Below, piece by piece: positions 30,894-39,547 of a stretch of DNA of 64,000 bases. Origin of the DNA: Bradyrhizobium sp. 138 (GTDB lineage Bacteria > Pseudomonadota > Alphaproteobacteria > Rhizobiales > Xanthobacteraceae). The notes under the pieces were generated by a model. The model was given only the letters and a program-made list of their open reading frames with translations, was not told the DNA's origin and searched no databases. The translations under genes and the position numbers were made by a program. The DNA lies in NCBI RefSeq assembly GCF_023074075.1, contig NZ_JADPKT010000029.1:124001-188000 (forward strand), read 5' to 3'. The first letter of the stretch is position 1. Each line of letters begins with the position of its first letter.

Positions 30894-31176
30894 TCAGCGG
30901 CCCAACGCGCCCCGCAGGTATTTCGTTGACGCACAAGGGCACCGCGTTCTGATCGGCCTGTCGCCGGAGGAGACGGCGGAATTCGAAGCGCTGGATGTCG
31001 CAGCGACGGAGACGCTGCAAATCACGGCCGAAACCGGCATGGACAAGGGAGCCGCCGCTGTTGACGACGTTCGATGGCTAGAGCTCTATTCCAAGCACGA
31101 AGGAGCTTGGCGGGTGTGGATCGCACAGAGCCAGGCGGAGCGGACGCAGGATTTAGGCTTTGTTAACTATGTCTGA
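30886..31176 (+). CDS. Hypothetical protein
   Basis: A 96-residue soluble protein beginning MIDQRPNAPRRYFVDAQGHR. The centre is acidic and helical (LSPEETAEFEALDVAATETLQ) and the C-terminal half has WLELYSKHEGAWRVW. The family is not recognised. Its first bases overlap the 44-residue membrane protein, so the two are probably co-expressed. Confidence 0.65.
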   Translation: MIDQRPNAPRRYFVDAQGHRVLIGLSPEETAEFEALDVAATETLQITAETGMDKGAAAVDDVRWLELYSKHEGAWRVWIAQSQAERTQDLGFVNYV

Positions 31177-31219
31177 CCGATGGTAGCCGCCTAAAATCTC
31201 GAATGTGGGGATGGCCCAA

Positions 31220-31636
31220 ATGTTTCAGCTGTTCCTGAGAGCGCGCGCACACAACCTGCTCGGCTCCCGCCGAGAGGACAAGGGCTTCAAAGCCCGCTCC
31301 ATCGAGCGCGACGCGGAGACCGACCGCACGCGGATCGGTGCCGTCCTGGCGGCCATCGAAACCGCATTGCAGGAGGCGGAGAGGGAGCAGGCCGGCCTCA
31401 ACCGGCGTGTCGATGACGCACTTGCGCGTGCATCCGTCACCTTCGGAAACGGCACCGACGAGTATCTTGAGCGCGAGCCGCTCGACAATCATCACCAGGA
31501 TCTCTTCGCGGCTGACATCTCCAATGGTCAGCGCCGGCTCAAGGAATTGGCAAGCTCCATTGCTCACTTGAAGTTCGTCAGGACCGCAATGCTCACGCGT
31601 TTCCCGGATTTCAAGCCGCCACAGCTCAACAGCTAA
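31220..31636 (+). CDS. Hypothetical helical protein
   Basis: A 138-residue soluble protein, almost all helical, with long charged coiled-coil-like stretches (TRIGAVLAAIETALQEAEREQ, in parts) and a C-terminal RFPDFKPPQLNS. The ATG at 31220 is preferred because GGGG lies nine bases before it; GTG at 31205 and ATG at 31211 are also in frame. It lies 43 bases after the previous gene on the same strand. No family assigned. Confidence 0.62.
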   Translation: MFQLFLRARAHNLLGSRREDKGFKARSIERDAETDRTRIGAVLAAIETALQEAEREQAGLNRRVDDALARASVTFGNGTDEYLEREPLDNHHQDLFAADISNGQRRLKELASSIAHLKFVRTAMLTRFPDFKPPQLNS

Positions 31637-31948
31637 CATCGCGGATAGGCTGCACGCGCTGTGGCCATCCTTCGAGACGCCCGCCGTCGGCGGGTCCTCA
31701 GGATGAGGACGCAGTGCGCTGCGACAGTTTCAACGAGCATCGATGCCGCCTAGCCTCATGCTGAGGAGACCGCTGAATGCGGTCGTCTCGAAGCACGAGG
31801 CGCGCGCTCAGGTCGCGCAAATGCCAAGTGCGATACCCACGCGGCAAAGGGCAGACCGCGCGGCAATTCGGCACCGCTTTGCGGTTTGGCGCTTCGGTCC
31901 TTTTTGCTATGGTCCCGACAAGCATTTATGGATTGAAGGAGCAACGAG
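31637..31948. repeat. Large imperfect inverted repeat in intergenic region
   Basis: In this 312-base gap, a left arm at 31670-31708 (CTTCGAGACGCCCGCCGTCG and on to CTCAGGATGAGG) pairs with a right arm at 31754-31793 (CCTCATGCTGAGGAGACCGC and on to GTCTCGAAG) across about 45 bases. The arms are close to complementary over some 39 bases. It resembles dispersed palindromic elements seen in Bradyrhizobium-type genomes. A transcript would form a strong stem. The rest of the gap shows no gene. Confidence 0.7.
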
Positions 31949-32227
31949 GTGCCGGTCAGAAATATGCGAAGGTTGGTTGGATTGGCATGCGTGTTGACAC
32001 TGGCCGCGCCGGCCACGGCGTCGGCCATCACCGCCGAGGTCGCGCGCGCATGCGACGCGGCGGTGGCGAAGGCCTTTCCGCCCAGGCAAATCGGCAACCC
32101 GGCGGCGGGTAGCGCCAAGGGGACGGCCAAGGATCAGCGCGAATACTTCCAAAAATGCGTCGCCAACAATGGCAAGGTCGACGACATGCCGGCGGACGCG
32201 CCAAAGGACAGCAAGCCGGCCAAATAA
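31949..32227 (+). CDS. Small exported protein
   Basis: A 92-residue product with a signal peptide (RLVGLACVLTLAAPATASA, cleavage near residue 26) and a mature chain with one Cys pair (ARACDAAV and FQKCVANN) and a Lys/Asp-rich tail. The GTG at 31949 is chosen over ATG at 31964 because AAGGAG stands seven bases before it. No family is recognised; the size and Cys pair would fit a small periplasmic protein. Confidence 0.62.
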   Translation: MPVRNMRRLVGLACVLTLAAPATASAITAEVARACDAAVAKAFPPRQIGNPAAGSAKGTAKDQREYFQKCVANNGKVDDMPADAPKDSKPAK

Positions 32228-32242
32228 GAGACCACGGCTCGG

Positions 32243-33463
32243 TTAGCGTCGCGGTGGCGGACAGGGCGAGTAGAACGCGCCGTTCGCCGCATTGATGCGT
32301 TCGACGCATTGGTTGGGATCGATGACGGTCCCGGCCACGGTGAAATCGTAGCCCATGCCTTTGACGACGACGACGTAGCGGCCGGGCGACAACGTGAAGC
32401 CGTCCTGCTCCGGTTGCAGCAGCAGCATCCTCGGCTGATCGTCGACCGGCCCCACCTTGTAGGGGTAGGACATGCTGCGAATGACCCAGGAATCGCCCGC
32501 ACTGACCATGGCCGCTTTGCCGGAGGCATCGACGCCCATCGACCGGGACACCTTCGCGACGACGCGAACTTCGGTCACGCTTGCGTCGATGCTTCCGTCA
32601 GGCCTGAACACGATGAATCGGACGTCTCCACTCGTCAGCGTCGTTGCACTCGGTGTGTTGATGGCCGCCGAGATTGCGACGCGGCGGTCTGGAATCTTTC
32701 CGGGGACCTGCTTCAGCTCCTGGAGTTGCCCCTCGTTCAACGCGTAGACGCCGAAGGTCGTCGGCAGAGGTATCGAGGGTTGAGCAGCCGGCTCCTTTGC
32801 GCTGTCGGGCGGTCGCTCGACGGTCGCGATCTCCGATGGGGGCGCGGTGGTGGCGTGGGGCTCGGGGCTGGTCGGCACTCGCGCGGATGGCTGCGCCAAT
32901 TGTGACAGTGCGGCCATTTGTGTCTTCACGCGCGGCCAATAGATCACCGCGGCGCTGGCTCCGGCCATCAGCAAGAGAATGCCGGCCAGTCGAACCAAAA
33001 AAGCAAAGGTGCCGCTCCGTTTGGGCTGATCGGTCGATTGCGGCGCCACGGGACGGCCCGGCGTTTCCGTCGCCTCGAGAGGGGCCGGTGAAGCCAAAGC
33101 CGGCGACGTTGGAAGCGGCGGGGGAGTAACCGGCGGGGCAGGAGAGACATCGACCAGCGGAGAATTGGGCGTAACGGTGGCAGTAACTTTCACCGATGAA
33201 GACGCCGCACTTCGCTCAAAGGACCGTTCGACCTCCCGGACGGCGCGTTCAAGGACCTGCTGGAGCTCTCGCGCTTCGCGCACATCGGCGTGGGTGAATT
33301 GCTCGAGGAGCTTGATGCGGGCCAGTTCGTAAACGACCTCCCGCATTTGCCGGGGATCGTCCGAGATTTCGCGGATCCGTCCGGATAAGAGACGGACAAG
33401 CCCCGCCTTGATCTCTTGCGCCTTCAAGGCGTTGGCTGCTGTGTCGCCGGGCTCCGTCATCAA
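32243..33463 (-). CDS. Hypothetical membrane-anchored Pro-rich protein
   Basis: A 406-residue protein. Residues 1-85 are cytoplasmic and helical (IKAGLVRLLSGRIREISDDP, then ELARIKLLEQFTHADVREAR), 90-150 are Pro/Ser/Thr-rich, one membrane segment lies at about 156-174 (FLVRLAGILLLMAGASAAVIYW in parts), and a periplasmic domain of about 220 residues follows with regular beta character. Two Met codons begin the frame at 33463. The layout is that of a membrane-tethered periplasmic protein; the function is not known. Confidence 0.68.
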   Translation of the reverse strand: MMTEPGDTAANALKAQEIKAGLVRLLSGRIREISDDPRQMREVVYELARIKLLEQFTHADVREARELQQVLERAVREVERSFERSAASSSVKVTATVTPNSPLVDVSPAPPVTPPPLPTSPALASPAPLEATETPGRPVAPQSTDQPKRSGTFAFLVRLAGILLLMAGASAAVIYWPRVKTQMAALSQLAQPSARVPTSPEPHATTAPPSEIATVERPPDSAKEPAAQPSIPLPTTFGVYALNEGQLQELKQVPGKIPDRRVAISAAINTPSATTLTSGDVRFIVFRPDGSIDASVTEVRVVAKVSRSMGVDASGKAAMVSAGDSWVIRSMSYPYKVGPVDDQPRMLLLQPEQDGFTLSPGRYVVVVKGMGYDFTVAGTVIDPNQCVERINAANGAFYSPCPPPRR

Positions 33464-33620
33464 GGGCGATCAACTAGCCCGGATACAGCTGTTCCGCTAG
33501 GCTTTTTCGGCCCGGATCGCTTGGCCTCCGCAGAGGCCCCCTACGCGATCGTCTCGAAGAGCTTGCTTTTGGGCGGAAACCTGTGACATTTCGCCAAGCT
33601 CCTCATTCCGGTGTTTGACC

Positions 33621-33863
33621 ATGCGCGGCGTTTTGACAGCATTCACATTTTTGGCCTTCCTGGTTCAGCCGGCATCTGCGCAAGGAATCAAGGACCAGGC
33701 CAACACCACCAGCTCCAGCATCATCACGACACCGACGAAAAAGGCGCAAACCACCCAAGCGGCGTCCCGGCCGACCGCGGTCCGGCATGTGGGGAACCTT
33801 CCGGGCGGAAAGTCGGCCCAAGGCGTCTGGCGGGATGGCAAGCTGGTTGCCGTGCCTCGGTGA
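33621..33863 (+). CDS. Small exported protein (AQGxKDQ family)
   Basis: An 80-residue product, signal peptide residues 1-22 (AFTFLAFLVQPASAQ), mature chain beginning GIKDQANTTSSSIITTPTKK and ending LPGGKSAQGVWRDGKLVAVPR. The mature start copies that of the gene at 29023-29244 (AQGTKDQ). Low complexity and basic. No fold or function is evident. Confidence 0.6.
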   Translation: MRGVLTAFTFLAFLVQPASAQGIKDQANTTSSSIITTPTKKAQTTQAASRPTAVRHVGNLPGGKSAQGVWRDGKLVAVPR

Positions 33864-33939
33864 GGCGACGCAACGAACCGTGAAGCGACCGTGAAGGAAC
33901 GGGGGGCCCTTCCCGACGTTCTTGCTCGGGAGATACCGT

Positions 33940-34176
33940 ATGAAACGACCAGTCCTGATCGCAATTGCGTTGCTTATGCCTGCCGCCGCCTGGGGCCAGG
34001 GCGTCAATGATGCATCGACACCCAACCGCAACGTGACCATCGTCAATCCGTCGCAGCCCGCGCCCCCCAACGCGACGCGCAATATCCCAAGCCGGATCGA
34101 GCCACCGATAACGACCGGTGCCGGGCGCGCCCGGCCGTATTACGGGAACAGAACCCGGGGCAGCGTCCATCGCTAG
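33940..34176 (+). CDS. Small exported protein
   Basis: A 78-residue product with a signal peptide (LIAIALLMPAAAWGQ) and a short mature chain GVNDASTPNRNVTIVNPSQP, rich in Pro, Asn and Arg. GGGAG precedes the ATG at 33940. It has the same plan as the two AQGxKDQ proteins: signal peptide, GxxD, then a low-complexity chain. Its position just after one of them on the same strand suggests joint expression. Confidence 0.58.
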   Translation: MKRPVLIAIALLMPAAAWGQGVNDASTPNRNVTIVNPSQPAPPNATRNIPSRIEPPITTGAGRARPYYGNRTRGSVHR

Positions 34177-34207
34177 CCGCGCCGTTCACCCTTCGGGGCT
34201 TACTCGA

Positions 34208-34585
34208 CTATTGCGGGTTGACCTCGACCTCCAGGGTCGAGGTTCCCGGGTCATGACGATTCTTGCCGGAGATCAGCAACGTGAACTTGTCGGCGGTGCG
34301 CGTCTGGCTTTCTGCCGAATAGCGGAAGCCGGACCCGACCACGGCCAGTTGTCCGCGCGAGGGTGCGCTGACGATCGATACGTTGAAGATCTGCATGTAG
34401 GACCAGCGCAGGCCCTGGATGCACTCCGCGCCAGGCGCGATCGACATCGTCCATTTCACCGTGTCGTGCGACAGCGCAAACGGCGTCCGCTCCTTGATGC
34501 AGAGCGGGCTGGCGCGCGCCGCGAGGCCGGACACGGCAGAAGCCGCGACGGCAGCACCTAACAGCAATATCGCTCTTGTACGCAT
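34208..34585 (-). CDS. Exported hypothetical protein
   Basis: A 125-residue protein with a signal peptide (ILLLGAAVAASAVSGLAARA) and a small beta-rich mature domain containing two Cys (PLCIKERT and AECIQGLRW). The ATG at 34585 is preferred over 34627, which would add 14 residues before the signal peptide. No family is recognised. Confidence 0.6.
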   Translation of the reverse strand: MRTRAILLLGAAVAASAVSGLAARASPLCIKERTPFALSHDTVKWTMSIAPGAECIQGLRWSYMQIFNVSIVSAPSRGQLAVVGSGFRYSAESQTRTADKFTLLISGKNRHDPGTSTLEVEVNPQ

Positions 34586-34848
34586 GCTTGGCAGTTTCCA
34601 CGAGGGGATGCCGAAAGTTAGCAGCAATGATCTAATGAGGTCTTAGGGCGGAGCTGGTCGCCTTTGGCCAATCGTGATGCCGATCTCGGGTCCACGAAAT
34701 CATCCCTCGGCGTTTTGCCCGGCGAGTCAATCGCAAATCCGGAAAATCCGTAAGCCATTGATCCCGCTGATGCCGGCTACTGTGCATGGGGTTGTTTTTC
34801 GATTTTTGATGGCGCGGTCTTCCCGAAGGCCGCAAGGCAGGCCTCCGA

Positions 34849-35241
34849 TTATTGCCCGTTGGGTGTCATCCCACCGCCGGTGGGGAAATTGCTGGCCTTG
34901 AGGGTCATGCCGCTGACGCGGAAGCGGACATTTCCGGCGAGATACAGATAGTCCGAGGTGGTGCTGCCAACCGTGCGGACCTCGATGTAAGTCAACGTGA
35001 TCGAGCCGACACTCGGGGTCACCTGCGTGATGTCGACGTAGCGAGCGCCAGGAAACAGCTTCTGGTCGAGGCCGTAGAAGATCTTCTCGCGCTCCGACCA
35101 CAATACGAAGTGCCCACCGGTCTTCTGATCGACGGCTTCATACTGCGTATGGATGACTTGCGGGTATTCGATCTGACCGGGTCTTGCCGGCTGCACGCCA
35201 AGAAGGATGATCAAAAGCAGTAAAGCCACAATGCGAAACAC
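34849..35241 (-). CDS. Exported hypothetical protein
   Basis: A 130-residue protein with an N-terminal signal or anchor (IVALLLLIILLGVQPARPG) and a mature part of beta character (YPQVIHTQYEAVDQKTGGHF, YVDITQVTPSVGSITLTYI). It ends in a flexible Gly/Asn tail (NFPTGGGMTPNGQ). No family is recognised. It diverges from the next exported gene with 170 bases between. Confidence 0.6.
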   Translation of the reverse strand: MFRIVALLLLIILLGVQPARPGQIEYPQVIHTQYEAVDQKTGGHFVLWSEREKIFYGLDQKLFPGARYVDITQVTPSVGSITLTYIEVRTVGSTTSDYLYLAGNVRFRVSGMTLKASNFPTGGGMTPNGQ

Positions 35242-35411
35242 GGGCCAAAATCCTTAAAGCCAAAGAGGAAATCTTGCCCGCGAATTCGCTTCCTTGCAAT
35301 TGGCAAAGGGATAGACTGAAGCCTGCGCCGAGCATTTCCGGCCAATCGTCGTTCTTATGATGTGTCTTTGGATTATCAGTATGCAAACCGCTCGACCCGA
35401 CCAATTGCCAG

Positions 35412-35831
35412 ATGACGGACGCCGGCTTATGGCGACTGGCTGGAGCAGTCGTAGCCCTTGCCGGTGCGCTTGGTCTTGGTCTCGCCAACCCGTCCTTGTG
35501 CCTCGCGCAGAGCGAGCCTGAGCCCTCGGTGAGCGACTATCTTCCACCGAGCGAGCCGGAGATCACGCGCGACGAATGGCGGCAGCGGATCGATGATGCG
35601 CGGCGTCGGGCCAAGGAGGCCTCGCGCGAGCGGCGCGAACACCCCGAGCTCTACAAGCCGATTCCGGAGGATCCGGACCTCGTCGCGACCGAACGTCTGC
35701 TCCGCGACGATAGCCTGCAACGGGGCGACATCGTCACGACCAAGAAGGGCATGTTCGTCTACCAGGGCCGATCCGACCAACCGCGCCGCGATCAGGACTT
35801 TGTGCCGGTCAATCCGAAATCGGTGCGCTGA
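35412..35831 (+). CDS. Exported hypothetical protein
   Basis: A 139-residue protein with a signal peptide (AGAVVALAGALGLGLANP then LCLAQ) and a charged, Pro-rich mature chain (SDYLPPSEPEITRDEWRQRI, ARRRAKEASRERREHPELYK) ending QDFVPVNPKSVR. The Arg/Glu-rich helix is the only clear structure. Its stop is three bases from the end of the convergent gene. Function unknown. Confidence 0.62.
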   Translation: MTDAGLWRLAGAVVALAGALGLGLANPSLCLAQSEPEPSVSDYLPPSEPEITRDEWRQRIDDARRRAKEASRERREHPELYKPIPEDPDLVATERLLRDDSLQRGDIVTTKKGMFVYQGRSDQPRRDQDFVPVNPKSVR

Positions 35832-35834
35832 GGT

Positions 35835-36497
35835 TCAGTACCGCCGCAAGATCTCGTTGAATTTGGGATCGGTCACTTTCGTGGTGTCAAGCAGCATCGA
35901 TTTGCCTTGCGGCGTTGCCTGCACGTAGGCCGCGATCAGCAGCGGCTCGTAACGAGAGCGATTGGCCAGCGCCGAGCGGATGTCGGATGGCGCCAGCAGC
36001 CTGATCTCCTCATCCGTTGCGGCTGCGCTCGAGGTCACGGTCCGGACGCGAGACATAGCAACGTCGATCGGCACCGATCCGGTCAAGTAGGACATCTTCA
36101 CCGCAGGCGTCGCCGCTTCGCCAGACTGGGCCTGCAGCGTGCCGAGCGTGAGCCACAGCGCGGGCCGGATCGGCGATACTTTCAAGGCAGCGACGACGGC
36201 GGCTTGCGCGGCCTTGTTCTCGCTGGCCCGTCCGCCCGCATCGGCTGAAGGGCGGTGAAGAACGTTAGCAGCCATTGCCGCCGCGTAATTCGCGAGCAGA
36301 TCCCCCTCCAGCGACAACGATGCCAGAACACCGCCGGCCGCCAGCTTGGCCTTGTCGGGTGGAATCGCGCCAGAGAACAGATCACTCGCGCGAAAATTCG
36401 GTCGGATGAGATCGCCGTAGAATTCCATGCCGGCATGAAGCGCCAGCACGATCGCGGTAGAGATGCCGATGGTGCGAAGCAGGATCATGCGGTTCAT
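35835..36497 (-). CDS. Hypothetical membrane-anchored protein
   Basis: A 220-residue protein with one N-terminal membrane segment (LRTIGISTAIVLALHAGMEF) and a helical repeat-like remainder (LLANYAAAMAANVLH, PALWLTLGTLQAQSGEAA). The helix pairs resemble a small TPR-like domain. It starts 61 bases after the phosphatase stop on the minus strand and precedes exopolysaccharide genes on the other strand. A role in polysaccharide assembly is possible by location only. Confidence 0.6.
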   Translation of the reverse strand: MNRMILLRTIGISTAIVLALHAGMEFYGDLIRPNFRASDLFSGAIPPDKAKLAAGGVLASLSLEGDLLANYAAAMAANVLHRPSADAGGRASENKAAQAAVVAALKVSPIRPALWLTLGTLQAQSGEAATPAVKMSYLTGSVPIDVAMSRVRTVTSSAAATDEEIRLLAPSDIRSALANRSRYEPLLIAAYVQATPQGKSMLLDTTKVTDPKFNEILRRY

Positions 36498-36558
36498 GGT
36501 GGGATCGGCGAGGCCTGTGAGGGCGGAGCGAACGCGGGATTGAAAGGAAAGCAGGGAC

Positions 36559-37296
36559 TTAAATTGCCATCAGACTATCGCCCTGGATCGTCAACAGCGT
36601 CAAGTTTCCGGTCGCATAGGCGCCGGTGTCGATGTTGATGCGGTTCGGGCGAATATCGGGCACGCTGACCGGCGTGTGACCGTGGACGATATATTTGCCG
36701 AAGCGCTCCTCGGAGGCCAGGAATTCCTCGCGGATCCAGAGCAGGTCTTCCTCCTTCTGGCGCTCGAGCGCGACGCCGGGCTTGATGCCGGCATGGACGA
36801 AGAAGAAGTCGCCGCAGGTAAAGGACGAGGGCAACTGCTGCAGGAAGGCTAAGTGCTCGGGCGGCAGCGCGCGCTTCAGTCCGTCGATCAGCTCGACCTG
36901 TTGCTCCGCCGATGGATTCATAGTCGGCGTGATGCCGTAGGAGACCAGCGTCAAGAGGCCGCCATAGTGGCGCCACTCCTGCAGGCGGGCGGGGTCCTTG
37001 AGCACCTCGAGCAGGAAGACCTCGTGGTTGCCCTTGAGGCAGACCGTCTCATGCGATTTCGAGCGTTCGATCAACAGATCAAGAACGGCGCGTGAGTCCG
37101 GGCCGCGGTCGACATAGTCGCCGAGAAAGACCTGGATGGCGCGCTCGGGGGCGGAGCGGGCCAGATCAGCGTCGATCACGGTTAACAGCGATTGAAGCAG
37201 ATCAGCGCGTCCGTGCACGTCGCCGATGGCATAGACGCGAATGCCGTCGGGAAGCCGCGGCTTGGTCTTCTTTCGAAAGCGTCGGGAAAGGCCCAT
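36559..37296 (-). CDS. PPP-family serine/threonine phosphatase-like metallophosphoesterase
   Basis: A 245-residue cytoplasmic enzyme with the PPP motifs: GDVHG (about residue 26-30), GDYVDRG (about 60), GNHE (about 99) and a later His in IVHGHTPV (about 205). These bind the two-metal centre. Similar bacterial enzymes dephosphorylate proteins or act like ApaH on nucleotide polyphosphates; the substrate here is not shown. Divergent from the cysteine peptidase gene with 193 bases between. Confidence 0.88.
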   Translation of the reverse strand: MGLSRRFRKKTKPRLPDGIRVYAIGDVHGRADLLQSLLTVIDADLARSAPERAIQVFLGDYVDRGPDSRAVLDLLIERSKSHETVCLKGNHEVFLLEVLKDPARLQEWRHYGGLLTLVSYGITPTMNPSAEQQVELIDGLKRALPPEHLAFLQQLPSSFTCGDFFFVHAGIKPGVALERQKEEDLLWIREEFLASEERFGKYIVHGHTPVSVPDIRPNRINIDTGAYATGNLTLLTIQGDSLMAI

Positions 37297-37489
37297 CAGG
37301 TCGGTCGAATCGCTTCTGGCGTCACGCGCGGAACGTCGTGACCGCTCTTAGCAGAACAAGTCACACATCGGTATTCTTAATTGTTTCCGACCGATGAGCT
37401 CGCATTTTGATTAAAGGATCGCGCGGCCTTTGAGCCGTATTTCAAGACGTCTCGCGTAGCGTCTCCTCAACAAGAACGGGGAGCGCGAC

Positions 37490-38116
37490 ATGCGCAAAGT
37501 TGTAAAGTTCCTGGCGGCCGTGGCCGCAATCGTCGTTGCTGCGGGGGTGCAGCAGCGCGCTGAAGCCGCTTTCGTCGGTGCGCCCTTGGGGCTGCGCGGT
37601 GCCATCCAGTACATCAAGTTCGACCAGCCGACGCTGGCGCCGATGGCCTTCACCATCTTCTGCTTGAAGTACAAGGACGAATGCAAGCCGCGGCCGCAGC
37701 AGATCGTGTTCAGGGGCGGCCGTCTGAAGCTCACGGCCGAGCGGCTGGCGCAAATGCAGGAGGTCAACCAGCGCGTCAATACCGCGATCCGTCCCGAGGC
37801 CAATCTGGAAGGGCTGCGCGGCGAGAAATGGCTGCTGCATCCGGCGAGCGGCGACTGCAACGATTACGCTGTGACAAAACGCCACGAATTGATCGCCAAG
37901 GGCTTTCCGGCGCGCTCGGTGCTGCTCAGCGAGGTCGTGACCACCTGGGGCGAGCATCATCTCGTGGTCGTGGTCCGCACCTTCGCCGGCGATCTCGTGC
38001 TGGACAATCTCTCCGGCCACATCATGCCCTGGTCGAAGAAGCCCTATCGCTGGGTTCGCATTCAGTCGCCCAAGAACCCGAACTACTGGGCCTCACTGGG
38101 CGATCGCTCGGTCTGA
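37490..38116 (+). CDS. Periplasmic transglutaminase-like cysteine peptidase (BTLCP/DUF920)
   Basis: A 208-residue exported protein. Signal peptide residues 1-26 (VVAAGVQQRAEAA), then the bacterial transglutaminase-like cysteine peptidase fold. The catalytic Cys is in SGDCNDYAVTKR (about residue 124), His in TWGEHHLVVVV and Asp in DLVLDNLSGH. The family includes LapG, which cuts a surface adhesin under cyclic di-GMP control with LapD. No LapD or large adhesin is seen here, so the target is unknown. Confidence 0.88.
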   Translation: MRKVVKFLAAVAAIVVAAGVQQRAEAAFVGAPLGLRGAIQYIKFDQPTLAPMAFTIFCLKYKDECKPRPQQIVFRGGRLKLTAERLAQMQEVNQRVNTAIRPEANLEGLRGEKWLLHPASGDCNDYAVTKRHELIAKGFPARSVLLSEVVTTWGEHHLVVVVRTFAGDLVLDNLSGHIMPWSKKPYRWVRIQSPKNPNYWASLGDRSV

Positions 38117-38127
38117 TGCCCGGCGCT

Positions 38128-39402
38128 CTAGCGTGATGAGGATTGGCTGACGCTCTGCGACAGCCCCAATCCCACGATCACCGAAAGACACAGGATTGCT
38201 GCGGGCCGCAGCAATCCGGGGCCCGCGAAGCTCTGAACCAGCGCAAAGAGAGCGCAGGCCGCCGCTGCCGCGGGGAAGAACGAGTCGCGGCCGCGCTGCA
38301 AAGCGCCGAAGAACAGGCGCACCAGAGCGATCAGGCTCACCGCGATCATGGCAGCCAAGCCGATCCATCCCATCTCTGCAAAGATGGCCGTCGCCGTGGA
38401 GGGCGCCGTCAAAATAGCTCCAGCGTCGCTCTGATAGATCCTGCCCACCGCGGCAAAGGTCCCGGCGCCGGCGCCGAACCAGCGCGTGTCGGCCAGCATC
38501 CGCTCGAGGGCGGCCTTCGTCTCGGTCCCCATCTCCGGGACCAGCCGCAAGAGGACCGGTCCGGAGCTCTTCTCAAAGAGAAAGGTCAGGACGATCGCCG
38601 CGCCGATCAGAGCTGCCAGCGAGAGCGCGCCGGCTGCCAATGGCGACAGGTCGAGCCTGCGGATGACGAGGATCAGCAGGATCAGCACGATGCCGAAGCT
38701 TGCTGCGATCGCGCTGTTCGTGCCGGACAGGCCGAAGATCGCGAGCGCGCTGACCAGTGCGCCCACCAGGCCCAAAAGACCAAGCACGATCGAGCGAAGC
38801 AGCGAATGACGCGTCTCGGCGCGTTCGGCCGCGAGCTGCATGACCGCCAGGTTCAAGATGAGGCCGAAGCCGGCCAGGGTTGTTGCCAGCTCGGACGTTG
38901 CGGTGGCCTCGGCGACGGTTGGCGACAGCCGATGCAGATCCAAGGTCAAGGCGGACACTGCAGTGACACCAGCGAGGACGAAGAGGACCAGCTCGGCGCG
39001 GCCACGGTCGCGGACCACCAGGATGGTGACACCGAGCAACGCGATCGCCGCAAGCGCCTGGAACAGCGCATTCAGCGTCAGGCCGACATCGGCAGAGATC
39101 GACCCAATGGGCAGGCCGCCCAGGGCCTCACGGGTGCTCGGCCAGATCGGGTGCGCCAAGCTCAGCGGAAGCGGGGCAAGCTGGACAGCGATGCAAAGGG
39201 GAATCGCGATCAGAATCCACCGACCCCAGGCCAGTGCGCGCACATAGTGTTCGTAATCGGCCTTGCGCGCAGCTGAAGCGGCCGCGAGCAAGCTCAGCGC
39301 TGCGGCCATCATCCCGAGCTGCGCGCCGACCTTGGCGCCGGCGATTTCGAGAGCGGATGCTGAGACGATTGAAACGATGAGGGCAAAATAAGCGAGGGAC
39401 AA
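38128..39402 (-). CDS. O-antigen ligase-like multi-spanning membrane protein
   Basis: A 424-residue integral membrane protein with about ten to twelve hydrophobic segments. A periplasmic loop near residues 300-345 has ADTRWFGAGAGTFAAV, followed by SDAGAILTAPSTATAIFAEM, which recalls the DNPWFGTGMGTF ... HST.LELA.E loop of O-antigen ligase/Wzy-C proteins. The His of that signature is absent here (APSTA instead), so activity is doubtful. It may be a ligase, polymerase or a relative that has lost catalysis. Confidence 0.68.
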   Translation of the reverse strand: MSLAYFALIVSIVSASALEIAGAKVGAQLGMMAAALSLLAAASAARKADYEHYVRALAWGRWILIAIPLCIAVQLAPLPLSLAHPIWPSTREALGGLPIGSISADVGLTLNALFQALAAIALLGVTILVVRDRGRAELVLFVLAGVTAVSALTLDLHRLSPTVAEATATSELATTLAGFGLILNLAVMQLAAERAETRHSLLRSIVLGLLGLVGALVSALAIFGLSGTNSAIAASFGIVLILLILVIRRLDLSPLAAGALSLAALIGAAIVLTFLFEKSSGPVLLRLVPEMGTETKAALERMLADTRWFGAGAGTFAAVGRIYQSDAGAILTAPSTATAIFAEMGWIGLAAMIAVSLIALVRLFFGALQRGRDSFFPAAAAACALFALVQSFAGPGLLRPAAILCLSVIVGLGLSQSVSQSSSR

Positions 39403-39547
39403 ACGGCGCGCTCGAACGGAATCCTGAAACGGTCAGGTCACCATACAAGTCGTCGATTGGTTTTCAAACAGAGGTCTCCGTCGGACCAACAGCTCGACCG
39501 TGAGCCGCGCGGTAGGCGCGAGCTCGTCGCAGGGTTGATCAGCGCGA

